A stretch of 64,000 nucleotides of DNA from Cavia porcellus (taxonomy: Eukaryota; Chordata; Mammalia; Rodentia; Caviidae). The position numbers and the translations under genes were made by a program. The stretch spans positions 49,831,019-49,895,018 of the forward strand of contig NW_026947485.1 in the NCBI RefSeq assembly GCF_034190915.1, in the 5' to 3' direction. Below are positions 13,601 through 28,600 of this stretch, in pieces. Position 1 is the stretch's first letter. Every line of letters begins with the position of its first letter. The notes under the pieces were generated by a model. That model was not told the DNA's origin. It saw nothing but the letters and a program-made list of their open reading frames with translations, and made no database searches.

Positions 13601-16600
13601 CCTTTTCCTCTCTATTGCCTCTGAAAAATTACTCTTTCATCTTTGAGTGACTGGGCTATGGCAGTTCTTTCATAACTGGTCTTTCTCCCTTTACCCTCTT
13701 CATTTCCACCATATCTTCCTGTGTGCAACCATCAGCTTTTAGAACAGAAGCAGTCATGGTATTTTCTACCTACACATGTCACTGTGTCTACAGTCAAGCC
13801 GGAAAGCTGCTCAGCACTCACCCCTCCACACAAAATCGAGCTGACTGTCTTTGGCCACTCACCTACATCTCCCTTCTTGCTCATGCCACAATTTCCCACT
13901 GTACCGGCATGCATCTCCCCTTGCTGCAGTGCAGTGAGTACAAGTCCATACCCAAAGGCTGGGCCTTATCTGTGGATTTACAAACTGTTTTTGCTTTTTC
14001 CCCCTGATATCCAATCTCAGACTCTTAGCTCCCTGCCATGACTTTGATTTTATCTCCAACTCTTTGAACTTGGAAGTTTCTGCTTAATCTCCTTGGCACC
14101 TTGGTTCTCAGCTCTCCTCAGAGGACCATGGTAGAAACTGCTTATCATCCCTTGACGTCTCTTCTGCTTTTTCTCTGTAATGGATCTCTGTTTTCCTCTG
14201 GGCCCAAGATCATCAGTCTGATTTAAAGATTGCATTCTCCAACCCTCATTTCAAGTAGCAATGAACTTAAGGGACATGAGTGAAAGTGAAAATTGAAGCC
14301 TAAATGTGCTGTTACTTTGGGGCCTATGGCCCCAAATGTGATACTCTGGTCATGAGTGACACCACCCAAAAGGCAGGAAGCCTGGATGGAGTATAAAGGG
14401 ACAGAAAGAAGCTGCTTCACTACTTAGGAGAAACTTAAACCCATCCATCTGGGTCCCTGAGTAGGATGCCCTGCCTAGTTTAGGACCGCTGGGAATCCAC
14501 TTCGGTGATTGTGTCATAGCATTTGTCCTCTTCACACAGTCCCCTCCAGCAAGGAGAGAAGGAACATAGATACTTCCTCTCCCTCCCCCTTTTACTCCTA
14601 CTCCATTAAGTAAAATTTTACTCTCATCACATCCATCGCTTTCTTGCTAAGGTTTGGTAAGTTACTCCTAAAGGCCCATATGGTAAAAGCCTGGACATGA
14701 GCCTATGGCACCACTGCAAAGTAAATAAACCTTTGAAAGATGACATTGGTGGTAGTTTCCTAGTCACATGGGGGTGGTCATGGGGTGTATCTTTGAGATG
14801 GATATTAGGACTCTGGTCCCTCTTCCTCTTTTTGCTTCCTGGCCACACTCCATGAATAGCTCTGTTCCTCCACTCCCCCTCCCCCATTATTTGCTACTTT
14901 GCTATTGGCCCAAGAGCAACAGCAGCAACCAGCCATGGACTGAAACCTGTGAAACTGTGAGTTTAAGACATTTTTCCTTTTCTAGGTGACTATCTCACAC
15001 ATTTCTTTGTTGGTAACAGAAAGTTTACTTAAACTACTACCCAATAGTGATGTTCATTCTGGATACCTGGAGCATGCATGTAACAGATCTTGACCATTTT
15101 CAACCTTTCTACTCCACTCTTCCTCTCTCTACCCTATGCCCTTTCCTGTCATGGACTTGGCCAAAATCCCCAACTGCCTGTAAGAAAAGGAAAGGATAAA
15201 ATAAGAAACCAGAGGCAAATTTAGTAATGCATGAAGATGTCAGTGCCTCACGATGGTCAGAGGCAAAGATACTTCACACCAGCCACTATTTATTGGGTGT
15301 ATACAGTGATAGGAGAGATGAGCATAAGATTCAAAGTAGGCAGAAGACTTAGAAGTGGATGACTCAGTGGACAGTGGATAATCTTGGAATCACTCAAGAG
15401 GGCAGAGATGACCTTATACTAAGAAGAATCTTGTCCAGCAGTGCTTTTTAATCTTAGTAGTTGTAGGTTAGCATTGGTGAGTGTCATATTTTTTGTCAGT
15501 GGCCCCCAAGCCTCATGCAGTTATGGACTTGACCAAATCTAGCATTTATGATTGGTTTGTTGTCTAGCACTCAGATTGGTGGTGTGAGTGTTTCACCCAC
15601 CCAGGGTGAAACACTGGGAGCCGGGATATGATGTAAAGACAGGAAGAATGTGTCTCTCTCTCTTGTTGGTTTGCGCCTTCCTTTTGCAGCCAGCCATGAA
15701 CAGCGGCCTGCCATGCCACCCTGAGGCTTGGAGCCAGCTGAGTATGGACTGACATCTCCAAGAACTTGTAGGAAATAAACCTTTCCTTCCCAAATTTTGG
15801 ACATCAGGTATTTTGTCTTAACTGCAAGTGAAAAGTAACTTAAGACAGAGAGGATGGGCCATCCCTAAAAAGTTAATGAGAAATCTTAAAAGGTGATACC
15901 AATAATCACAAGACTCCATTTATCCCTAAGGGAAGTATGTAAAATTAGCCATTGTGAATTTGTGGTCCCCAACACTTTCCAATCTCTACCTTCTAATTCC
16001 TTGTCTCCCCTTTATTTGATTCATTTATCTATTTATAGTTTAGATATCTCATGTAAGAGAAAACATGCAATATTTTCTGAGTACAGCTAATTTCCCTTAT
16101 CAAGATAACTTCAAGTTTCTTCCATTTTCCTACAAATGATATTCTTCTTTGCAGCTGAATAATATTCCACTGTAAATATATACATTTCCTTTATCCAGTC
16201 ATCTCTTGGTTAGCATCTGGGCTGTTTCAGACCTTAGCTATTGTCAATTGCATGGCTATAAACATGAATATACATATATATATATATATATCACTATAAT
16301 ATGGTGTTTTTAATACTCCCAGGAGAGGTGGAGCTGGGTTAAAGTATATTTTTTCAGATTTTTGAGGAATTTCAATAATAGTTATACTAATTTGTATTTC
16401 TACCATCAGTGTATGAGCCTCCTGACCCATCCTCTTCAGCATTCATTGTTTTTTCTGTTCTTGTTGGTAACCAGTCTGACTAGCATAAGATGGCATTTCA
16501 AAAGTTGTTTTGATTTGTATTTCCTTCGTGCTTAAAGGTATTGGACTTTTCCCCACTTTTTGTGGTGCTAAGGGTTGAACTAAGTGCCTTTGTATTGAGC

Positions 16601-19600
16601 TACATCCCCAGCCTGTTTATTTTGAAGCAGTAAAATAGGTGTCGGGAAGTTGCTGTATTGTCCAGGTGTGGCTAACATTTCTAATTCTCCTGCCTCAGCC
16701 TTGCAGAGTGGTAGGATTGCAGGCATTCACTACCTCAGCAGCATATGCCCATGTTTTTCATTGGATCATATGCTTTTTAGGGGTTGGTTAATTTATTTTT
16801 TATTTATTTATTTTTTTGAGACAGGATCTTGTTACATAGTTCAGAATAGTCTTGAGCTCACCCATGTAGGCTAGCTTTGCACTCACAGCAGTCCTCCAGT
16901 CCTACCACGTCCTGGGATTAATTTTGGGGCTTCTTTATATACTCTAGATTATCTAGATAGATTACATTCTTCTGTCAGAAGAGTAGATACCAAAATTTTC
17001 TCCTAGTCCATAGATTGTCTTTGCTATCAAGAAGCTTTTTAATTTACAGTCCCATGTGCTGATTTTTCATATTATTTCCTCTGCTGTTAGATGGAGTAGT
17101 CAAAAACTGAATAGCCTATGCCTACAGATTCACGTGTTTCCCCTGTGTTACCTTCTAGACTTTCAAAGTTCTGTTTTTATGTCTAGGTCTTTAATCCATT
17201 TTGATTTGATTTTAGTACAGGTGGTGGTGTAAGGATCTAGTTTCAGTCTTTTGATAGTAGATACCCAGTTTTCCCAGCACCATTTGTTAAAGAGGCTGTT
17301 TTCTTTCCAGCATATGTTTTCGGCTCTTTTGTCAAAAATCAGCTGGCTATAAGAGAGTGTGTTTGTGTCTGTCTTTAGTTCTGTTTCATGAGTTTACCTG
17401 TCTTTGTTTTTTATTATTAGTGTGTGTATGTGTGTGCCAGTCTCATGTTGTTTTTGTTTCTGTGGCTCTGTAATATAATTTAAAATCTGGTATTATGATG
17501 CTGCCAGCTTTGATTCTTTTGTTCAGTTTGTTTATTTGTTTGTTTTTTGGTAAGTGGGGGCAATTCTGGATCTTTTCTAATTCCATAAGAATGTTAGGAT
17601 GCTTTTTCTAGTTCTTTGAAGAATATTCTTGGTATTTTAGTAGGGGTTGTATTAAATCCATAGATCACTTACATTAATATTGTGATTTTGTATTGGTTAT
17701 TCTAAGAACAAGGGTTGTCTTTCCATTTTCTAATACCCTCTTCAATTTCTTTCTTAAGACTTCTATATTTTTTAATATAAGTCTTTCACTTCATTGGTTA
17801 GGTTGATTCCTAGGTATTTAATTTTTTTAAGCTTTTGTGAATGGAATTATTTTCCTGATTTTTGTTGTCTTTGTTACCTTTCTCATTGCTGAGACAAAAT
17901 ACCCAATACTCAAAGTTAAAGGAGGAAATATTTATTTGGTTCACAGTTTCTTGAGGTTTCAGTTCATAGTAAGCTGATTCCAAGGCCACAACAGCAGAGA
18001 AACAGTCCCTGGCAGGCAGAAGGCTGTGAAACAGTTTCTTTCAGTCTCTCTGTATTCTGTCCAGGCTGCCCACCTTAAGGTGGTGCCAGCCACAACCAAA
18101 CAGGGCAACCTTAATACCAGCATTGCACTCTTAATCCTAGCATCACATACCTTAATCCATTACCTTTGAAACTCCCCATCTGTGACTGCATGGTACTGTA
18201 GGAGCACATCTAAGTACAAGCTTAGGGCATGCTAAGCTTTAGGCACTTCTGACACTGTAAGTACAATCTGACACTGTAAGTGACATTTGTCTTCTTGGCT
18301 TCATTATTGTTGTATAAGATGCTAATGATTTTTGATTGTGTAACCTATACTCCCCCTCTCCCTGTACATGTTCTCCCCGTGTTTCTCTCTTTATGACATT
18401 GCATTCATCCTTGATACATGGAACTGTTACCTTATTCATCATCATGACCTTCAGCCTTGACATAGTTCTTGGCACAGAGGTGCCATGAAGTTGCTGTAAG
18501 GGTTAAATGAGCATTCAATCAGTAATGTGCCACATAATGAGACGTTGATAATCAGTGGACTACATATGTGATGGTAGTTCCATCTTATTTTGTGAAAAAA
18601 GTCTGTGATGTTTTCACAACATAAAATCATCTAACACATTTCTTATAATGTATCCCTGTGGCAGCAACAAGTGATTGTACTTACAGTGTCAGAAGTGCCT
18701 AAAGCTTAGCATGCCCTCAGATGGTTGCTGGAGCTGTTGTTAAGTGACAGTTGTCATAGTTTACAACTACTTCGTGTTCACCATGGAGCCAACACACATC
18801 ACTATGGAGTTTGTTCATGTGACAGTGTTTGGATATGGACTGCTGTCATGGGTCCTGACATTTTGTGCTTCCTTCTACAGAAAGTCACCCATTGTTGTCC
18901 ATTGCCCTTCCTGAGTATAGGAAATACTGGAAACAAGCTTGCATTGTACCTTTTACTATAATTGTTTATAATTTGAAGTATCACTTAGAATTATCTCCAG
19001 CTTAATTGCATTTGTTGATATGCTATAATAACTCATCACCTAACTGAATATTGGGACTATTTTCTAATTGGTAATGATGAGGTTGATTATAATTAATCAC
19101 AGCTGCTCATCAATATTGGGACTTTAGTACATGTCTAGAATATAAAGCTTTGTATCTTCCATTTAAGTCATATAAGAACCCAGTGAAATACAGATATTGA
19201 AACACAGTTAAGGAAACTAAAGCCAAAAAATGTCAAAAGCTTTACAATGGCTGCAGATTTGACCATTTGTATTGGCAGGATTAGAGTCCAAGTCTACTTT
19301 GGCTCTTACCCTTTTTGCTACAAGAATTAACTTGCATAATAATAGTGTGTTATTTTTGTCTCTTCTCATTTTAGAAATTTACAAAGCTGAGTTCTCAGAT
19401 TACGTACTGTGTAAACTTCTTACATTTAATTTCTCAGTCAGCATCATCTGAGTTTCTCATGAACTATGTCTCATTTACAAGATTTATAAATATTAGCAAT
19501 AATAGCTAAGAAGAACTATTAATTACATATTTGACTTTATTTTCATTTAATTACTTAGCCTAGTAATTTTTTTCAGTCTGAACCATGAACTCATGCAAGT

Positions 19601-22600
19601 CCAAGTTTGATGTTATAGAGACCACTCCAAGCTGAGCAGAAGGCAGTAAGTAACTGATGTCCCTGCAGGATCCATTTGCAGGAAGGCAGATTCCCTTTGC
19701 TGAAGGCTGTCTTGGTTGAGCCCCTCTATCCTGTGTGTCCCAGTGCCTTATCTACCACCTCTGAATATCTAAAATGTTTCTCTGTATCATCTCTGCCATC
19801 ACCTCTGATTATCAGTGGCTTCTCAAATTTCACTTTAGTGGTGGTTGTCTGAGTTACTTTTCTCTTGTTAGTGGGACAAAATACCCAACATGCAAATTAA
19901 GGAAGGAAAGGTGTATTTAATTCACTGTTCGTGGAAGTTTCAGTCATAATCAGCTGGCTCCAAGGAAGGATGGCATGGCACTGGGGCAAAACTTCAAGGC
20001 AGCAACCAGAGCAAAAAAGGGAAAACAAGCCTTTTCTCTCCCTTATATGATACACAGGCCACCTCCTTCCCCCCACCCACAACTTCAGGGCAGATGTAGC
20101 ACTCACAAAATCTCCCTGCCCTCCTTTGCACAGGATGAGGATATTTACAAAGTAAGAGCCCTGGATCCCTGCTGAGTCAGTTAAACTTCTAAACTTCTCA
20201 AGTTGACATAATGTATTGACGTAATATATCAACCATAACAGTGGTTTTGGTTCACTCTTTTCATTTTTTTGTCCTTCTGGATTTCTTGTGCTTTGTTGTC
20301 AACCCATTATTGCATTTAAAGTACTGTTTTGGAGACAGTCTGAAGCACCTGGAATTCATAGTCTTATAGAGTGGAACTTGATACAACTTCTCTCCTCTCC
20401 CTCTCTCTTCTTGTTCCTATCCTTCCTTCTTTTGGCACGGTCTTTTATAAAATCTAAATTGGCTTTGAACTCATTGTGTATCCCAGGCTAGCCTTGAACT
20501 CGCTGTCCTCATGCTTCAGCTTCCGGAATGCTGGATTACAGGCATGTGCACACCACACCTGTTTAATATTAGTACTTTGGAAAGCATTTCATGTGTATAT
20601 ACACTGATGGAAAACTGAGATAGGACCGTTTTCAGCAGTCCCATGTGAGTACATATTCCACAGTAATACAATGTTCATGGCAGAACTCAGTGTATACTGT
20701 GGTATATTCACATAATGGAATTCTCCACAGTAATTTCTTTTTCCATGGTACTGCAGATTGAACTCCACCCCTTTTTATTTTTTATTTTGAGATAGGGTCT
20801 TGGTAAGTTCTGGCACTAGCCTGTAACTTCTGTTCCCCCTGCTTTAGTCTCTTGAGGAACTAGGACTTACAGCTGTGTTCCATCATGTCTGACAGTGTAC
20901 AGTAATAATTTTTTAAAAGGCAAGATAAATTATAATTACTTCTAACCCATGGATGGGTCTTAGTGACATTATGTTGAATGAAAAATGCAAATATAAACGT
21001 ATACATATGATCCCTATTGAGATAAAAATAAGGTAAATCAGTCTCTAATATTAGAAATCAAACTAGTTATAGTGGCAGGAAGGTTTAGGTTGAGATGAAG
21101 CATATAGCAGGTCCAGTACCGCTTCCATAAGGAGGTTCAGTTCCTAGTGATGAGTGTGCTTCACTTTTCAGCGGATGACACTACTGCTGTGTTGCTGGAG
21201 TACAAGTCAGTTGTGCATGTGTGTTTAAGGGAATGATGGGAAGCACATGGCTTGTTTCGTTTTCATTGTTTCTGGCCTATTTATTTTTCTAATTATCCTT
21301 ATGGGAAATAAGCAACACATTGCAAGATGGGAAAAGTTAATAAGACATAGTTCCTTGGGAAATAACCTGATATAATAGCCATACTTATTGGCCTTTACAT
21401 TGTATTTGAAAAATTATGGAGGACTAAGGGCTTTAATATACTCAGTTGACATGATGTTCATATTAAAAAAAAAATAGGGCAGCATAAAATCTCCAATACA
21501 GATGTGCTTTTGGGGGTCCTGGGCAGAGTTGTTAGGGATTCTTTACTTTCCAGGAAAGTACTTTGTAGTCTAGAAGGCAACAGCTTCCAGTGGTAGCATA
21601 TCTTTTTTTCTTTGAATTGCCAAATTACCATTAACGGATACTCTGCTGAAGTCAATTTTGTTTCTTATTTCATTCTGCAAATCTAAAGATCAGTAAACTT
21701 GTTCTTTCTTGAAACCTGAGAGTCTTCCACGTGAAGAAGGCTTCACATTTCAGTGAAGCACTCTGGGGATGGGGGCAGCTGAATGGTAAAGCACTTTCTT
21801 AGCACGTCCAAAGGCTGGGCTTAACCTGAGTACAGAAAAAGAAAAGTACATAAATTCAGTACCTTTGTACTTTGACTTTCTAGACATGACACAGATTACT
21901 CACAAATCAGTATATATTTTGGGTTACTGGAATTGAAATAAGATTTTTAGATGTGATTTTTTTTTTTTCTTTCTAGTGTTGGAGTTTGAATGCAGGGAGC
22001 TAGCCTTTATTTATATTATTTTAAGACAGGGACACACTAAATTATTAAGTTGCCCAGGCTGGGATCAAACTTGTGATCCTTTTGTCTCAGCCTCTCAGAG
22101 GACTGGGATTGCAGTTGTGTGCCACCGTGTCAGGCTATTGCTGTGAATTTTTATTGACTTGCTACAGGAAATAGGTTTTTCATTTGTTTTGTATTCAAGT
22201 TAATTCATTTGGACTTGGATGTAATAGAGCTCTTGTCTTTACAGAACTGCCTAGAAATCTTGTGTAGGCATGGAGGGCTGGAGCCAGAAAAGAGGGACAA
22301 GTGCAATCGGACTGTGCATGATGTTGCCACTGATGACTGCAAGCATTTGCTAGAGAATCTGAGTAAGTAACACTCACCTGCTTGTCCATCCTTCCTATTT
22401 CTGTCTCCCAGGCCTCTGGGTAATGAGAAGTAAATGAATGCAAGTACACTTTCCTTATCCTCTTTTTAACTTCTCTTGATCCCTTACTATTGCATAACAT
22501 TCTGTTGATTACAAATGTAATTATTTTTTTTCAGCAATGTAGAATGATTTTGTAGAACTCTTTGCTTTTCAAATAATGTTAAATCTTCCTTGAATTTTCC

Positions 22601-25600
22601 TGATCTGTCTGGGAAAGCAATCAAAATAATGGGGCTTTTTCCTCCTGACTTAGACCATCTTTCTAAACATGAGACAGACAGGAAGGGAGAATTCTACCTG
22701 TGTAATATGCATCAGCTGATCTTATGAACCAGACACCTAGGTTTTCCTCCAGCACACGGTTGCCTACCTAACACCAAAGATAATTGATAGTCTTGTGGGT
22801 CCCTTCTAGCTCTAAGCGTCCATACTTCTCAGTACATTTAGTAAAGTTCAGTAAAGTTCACTTGTGGGTTTATGGAATACTGGGTCATATAAAATATTAT
22901 GACTATATCAAGATTATCACCCAGTCCATCCACTCAGCCAGATGTTTCAGTAAGTGAACTTCAGGGTAAACAGAATTTTAAGTTAAAGTAATGTCTTAAC
23001 CTTCACTTTTATACATAGGTTTTGGTCTTTTATCTCATTAAGAAAACTTGACTAGAGTAAAAAAGAATATGTGCAAACTACAAGATACATGAATATAAAT
23101 AGATAAAAGAGAATCAAAGAAGTTCTCTTAATCTGAGGGGGATGTTTTGGCTACTTGAAATAAGTAATCAGATTTATTTTGGCCCAATAAAGGATTTGCT
23201 GTCATTTATTTAAACTCTGTTTTTTGTATTAAATCTTCAAAAAACTGATACTGATAGTTGTATACTGGATGTGAAGAAGAGGTGTGGTTAGAAGTGGGGT
23301 ACATGAAGGGTGGGACAGAGCAGTGAATGTCCAGGCAGCTGAAGGCTCTTTTCAGTAATTTGGATTTTATATGGTAGATGGAGAGGAGCTAATTGGATCC
23401 TTGACTGTGCATACCATGCAGCTGGTGTTTGTAACCATGTAAATGGCTCTGTGGGGGACAAATGAACCTAGGCAGAGTATGAAAACAGATTAAGCATCAA
23501 TAAGTTGTAATTGAGTGTCAGAAGTTGGACCAGAGCAATGAATGGGAATATAGTATATAATGGAGGCTTGGGAAAAATTCTTAGAGAGGACTTTAACAAA
23601 TAGAAGACTGGTATGCAGGACCCAAGCATAGTTTCCATCTCAGACACATTGTAGCATTCGAAAGAGCATATTTGTGGCACATTGGTAGCTAGGTGACTTT
23701 GAGGGAAAGTACCTCTATCATAAGCCATGATCTTGCTTTGAGATCCCTGTAACCATGGGCAAAGTGTCCAATGGCCCTGATCTCAGTCTGCTCAACTCTT
23801 AATAGAGGATAATAATTACTCAGGTGCCTGTGAGTAGAAGAGAGGATAATTTCTTAAAATCGCTAGGATTTCTGATTTCTGACAATCTGAGAGAAGGAAA
23901 AATGATAGAACGGGACTTTAAATTGGAAAAGCACTTCCACAAGGCTGACAGTAGAAGCTGTGAGCACTAATGAAATACAGAGAAGCACAAAGCAGCCCAT
24001 TTGTCGTCATTTGTTCAACAAACCTTTTCTTTCCTTGCCTCAGAACATAAACTGAAGGCCCTGAAGCATATGTGTACCAGGAGAGATAGAGAGAGATATT
24101 TATTGAAGCACTGTGTATAACAGAAGATTGAAAATTCTAATTGGAAATCTGTTGGGGAATGGAAAATAGAAAAAAATGTAGTAAGTTAATAATTTGAAGT
24201 GAAAAATAAATCATCATAGGTTAACAATGTTGAGTGAAAAAATCATGAAAAGATACCTAATCTCTAACCATCCACGTGAAATTTTAAAAACGTAACTCCA
24301 TATGCATACCTCTGAATGAGGTCAAGTGTGAAAACCAGCTTGGAGGAGGTAATTAAAAGGTTCCCAGGGACGGATTAAAGTGAAAATTGAGGAGTTAGGT
24401 CAAAATACAGTCAATCACCAGGATAACTCTATGAACCATCAGGATATTTGGAGGCTTCAGAGAGCAAGGTATCATGGAGTCTGAAATGTAGGGAGAAGGA
24501 GGGATATGTTCCTCTCTTTCTCATTACTGGGACAAAATACAGCAACCCACAGTTTAAAGGATGAGAGGTTTATTTTGATTCACCATTTCAGTCCACGATT
24601 GGCTGGCTCCAAGGCTGGAGAGGGTGGCAGAGGGGCGTGGTGAGGGAAAAGCTGCTCAGGCCCTGATGTCTGGGGGGAAAGAAAAGGGAGGAGCCCTGGA
24701 GGGAGAGACCCTCCCAGGGACCTGCCTCTTCAGAGCAGGCCCCTCCTCCCTCCTCTGAGGATTAATCTGTGAGTATAGTACCCCTGTGATCCAGTCACCT
24801 TCCAAAGCCCACCTCTGAACACAGAAGGACTGGTGGAGGGGGGCATTCTAGGTCTAACCCATAACAAGAAAACTAGATATGAAAATGTAGTATCTGGTCA
24901 GTAAAAGGCTGCATATTTCTCCTGAGTCACTCCTGAGGGTATATTTTGACTGAATTCTAAGAAAACTAAGAATGAATGAATGAACATAAGCACAGAAGGG
25001 AGAGATCAGTAATGTAGAAATACTTTCTTGATGTAAGGGGGCGGGGCAGGGCACTGAGACCTGAACAAGCCAGGTGGGAGCAAGCTGGAAGTGGTGGTCC
25101 TAGGTATCAAGCCATAGGTGTGTTGCTAGACAGGGGTAATGTGTCTGCTGGGGAGCAAAGGGGTTAAAGACAAGCCCAGAGGAACCTCAATTGTAAGGGC
25201 AAATAGAGGGGAGAAAATGGCTTAGAAAGAAGACTGAGAAAAAATAGTAGGAGAGCTAAAAAAAATACTGTAATCTGCCTTTAGCTAGGAGTCATTCTGA
25301 AGAGGAAAGAAGTCCTCCAGTACTATCAAATTCCCTAAGATATGAAGGTTAGCAAGAGACTCAGATAAATTTGGTCTACTGTTTATGCTGACAACAGTCC
25401 TCAGGTAGGCTATCTGCACTCAGCACCACACTGATTCAGTTCAGCTGGTGTTTAAGTTGACTATCAGTTTTTTTCTTTTTACAAAAAATACTTTATTTCA
25501 ATTATCACACCTAAGTCAGCCTGCACATTAGACAACAGCACATTCCATTTGCACATATTGCTTAACACAGCACATGTATTTTGCTTTCCTGGTCTTTTTG

Positions 25601-28600
25601 TGGACATTCTTGATATCTCAGTGATCTTGCTGTTTTGCTAGGAGCTTCTTATTATATTATACAGTGTGCAATAAATAGGAATGAAAAACATCAACAAAAC
25701 TATTGAATTCTTAGTAAGTATTATGCCTTTAGAATATCAGTATTTGAACATCAGCTGTGTATTTGCTTACAAACCCTTAAAGATGACATCAAAAATAAAA
25801 ACTTATATGAACTACAATGTAAACACGAACAGAAGTCTACCACAGAAATAAGCTTTGCTTCACCTGTCACACCCAAGGCAGTCTTCACAAGTGATGGCTG
25901 CATGTTCTACACCCAAGTACTCCTTACTCTCACAGCCCATAGGTTTTGTGTTCCTGTCTTTTTTATAGGGCACAGTTGATATTTTTGTTGTTATTTCCCT
26001 ATTTTTCTAGTAGGTCTTTGTGAAATTGTGCCTTCTGTTCACCTGTAGGCTCATCAATGTGCTCCACAATTTTTTTGTGTAGTTCCCAGACAGAAACATT
26101 TTTTTTTCTCTGCTGTAAATAATCTCTGATGAGCTACAGTCCCAACCCTCTAAGAAAATTTCTCTGTGATATTTCACAGAGACTTTTTTTTTTAACTCTC
26201 ATATATGACACACATGTTTAGGATCAAGTAAAATACAACCACTTGTCAATGCTTTGTGTCAAGTGACGTAGTTGGTACATATCTCATCAACATCTACTAC
26301 ACTTTTGGTTTTGTTGTAGAAAGTTTCCCTGCAGAGCTTCTGTTTTGTCAAGGTTTTCCTATGACTATTTCTATTATGATGAAATGTTGACATCAGAAGT
26401 ACCACTTTGTTTTTCTTTGCCACATACAGTGCTAATGTTATATCTTTCTGAACTCTAAAGATTGTAAAATTCTCTCTTTTGAAATTGCAACATTTCATTT
26501 GGAATTTCTGCTTTTTTCCTGTGTACAATTCCTATGCTGGTCAGCATGTACTCTGTTAGCAAATGTAACATCAATGGGAAATTGGTACACCATTTGTTGA
26601 ATAGCATATTCCAGTTTGTTTAGAGGAGGGAATGGTGTCTGTTTATATCATTTGGATTACCACTATATGAATAAGGACATGATGACTGAGTTCCAGGAAA
26701 AATATCTAAACTGAAAGCATCATAAATCTTCCTAACTACAGGGGCATACATTTTTATGCCATATTTTGACCTACTGCTTTTCCATTAAGTCTTTTGCATT
26801 CCTGTGATTACCGTGAGAAATTCCTGCTAAGCACTGAGACCTATGAATGCTTTCAGTTCAGCTAAAGATGTCATAATAAATACAGTTTTGAATATGGTTA
26901 TTGTTGAATGAAGAACATATTACTTGCATTTCAGCCTTTGTGTCCCAGCATCTAGTAGCATTTTGCCTGTTACAGTGTCCAACTTTGAATGGCAGTTCTG
27001 GCATTCTGTCCAGTATCTTTCACCCCTGGTAAGACCATCACTTATAGTTTCAGAACTAGTTCTAACTGGATCAATCCATTTGGTTGTTTGGCCATTTCAC
27101 ATTTCAACTAGTCAAATATGTACTCACATTGCTGTTTTCTTTGTCATCTGAGTCAAGGAAGTATGTGTTCCCTGTGTCTGTGTCAGTCAATTCTCTCTCC
27201 ATTTCATGACATGACCAAAGCCTTCTACCTCATTGTCTCCACCTAAAAGTTTAAAATGTGCCAGCTTTTGTCATTTGATTTTTTAACTTCTCCCATAAAC
27301 CTTAGCTCCAGATGCAATATTAATGTTCCTTTATTATGTAAGGGAATAAATACACGGATTTTAGAGTAGGATGTAAACTAAGTAGGATGTAATCTGTGGG
27401 GTAAGGCATTACTCTCTCTTGCACATAGCTGGTAAGGTGGGAACTAAATGTTGCCCCAGTGAAATTTATCTATATCCGCCTTCCATTAAGACTGAAGACA
27501 AGATCATGTTACTGGGGACATTATAGCTCAGGATTATCAGCACTCTTCTAGAGCAACATGGAAAAACAGTTTTAAAATGCCCTCTTTGCAAGCCTGGCTC
27601 CTCCTAGTATAGGACACCCACCCTCCACCACCACTCCCACCCCACCCTCACTCCCACCCTTATGTAGTTGGTTTGCCTGGTCAGGCAGAGAGAGGAACCA
27701 CTGCACCACCCTGCCCCACCCTGCCCACCATGTTTTCAATCTACCAAAGCTCTGATTCTAACAATAAGAGATCAAATGAACAGCATACAAAACAGTTCAT
27801 TCACATGACTGTAAAATTGTGAAATGTGCCATGAAAAAGACCACAGGTGTTTGGGAGCTTGAGGGTGGGTTTTAATTCTAAAAATGACCACCAGAAAAGC
27901 TGTACTGGTGAGACCTTTAAGGGAGAATTGAAGGAGATAAAGGATGATAAAGAATTGAAGGAGATAAAGGAGATAGGTATGTTAGGTAAAGGTTTCCAGG
28001 CAAGACCTCAAATGGACCGATACCCTAAGGTAGGAGGTATCTGGTGCATCTGGTGACTGTTAGAATGAGTAAGGGCAGAACAGCAAAATAGGTCAGACAA
28101 GGTGCAGATTATTTTTGGAATTTATAAGCTATTGTAAGAATTGAAGACAGCCATAGTGACAGATACCTAGTATGTATTTTAACTACCACCAGATGGTTTG
28201 CTAAAAATAGATTGTGCAGTAGAATCAAAGTCATCAGTTAGAATATGCTTGTATTCCAGGTGAGAAACAATGATGGTGGCATAGTGTAGATTATTGCAAA
28301 TATGATAGTATGAAGCACTTAGGTTGGTCTGAAGCTGCAGAACACAAAGTTGTTGAACTTCTTAATGAATCCACGGTGAAGTCGCCAAGAGAGAATTCAC
28401 AGGTGATTCCAAGGTGGTCAGCCTGAGCAGCTGGCAGGATGGAGCCTCAGTCTCCTGTCAAGGGGAGGGCTGCAGATGAGGTAGGTTTTGCTTGTAGAAA
28501 GCAGGAGTTCAATTTTGGATATATCTTCCTGATGTCTGTGAAGCCATCTGTGTCAAGTCAGCAGGAACTCTCGAGAAAAGTGTGAGCTGGAATGTAAATT

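Larger units (their letters stand above)
4268..22244 (+). other. CTTNBP2: CTTNBP2 intron between exons (b) and (c), 18 kb
   Basis: The largest intron in the window and rich in repeats: Tc1/mariner-like copies (4483, 12193), a MaLR array (6.9-10.3 kb), an ID SINE with microsatellite (10455-10602), pyrimidine-rich L2-like sequence (13.2-13.6 kb), MaLR LTRs (14.7, 15.5, 17.9 and 19.9 kb), an antisense L1 (15.9-17.9 kb), an inverted repeat (18.2-18.7 kb), an L1 3' end split by a SINE (20.6-21.1 kb) and a SINE just before exon (c). The stretches 5.0-6.9, 10.6-12.2 and 12.4-13.2 kb show nothing I can assign. Confidence 0.85.

Noticed and set aside
13286..14059. Cluster of open frames on both strands
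   Set aside because: Explained by pyrimidine-rich L2-like and LTR-like repeat sequence.
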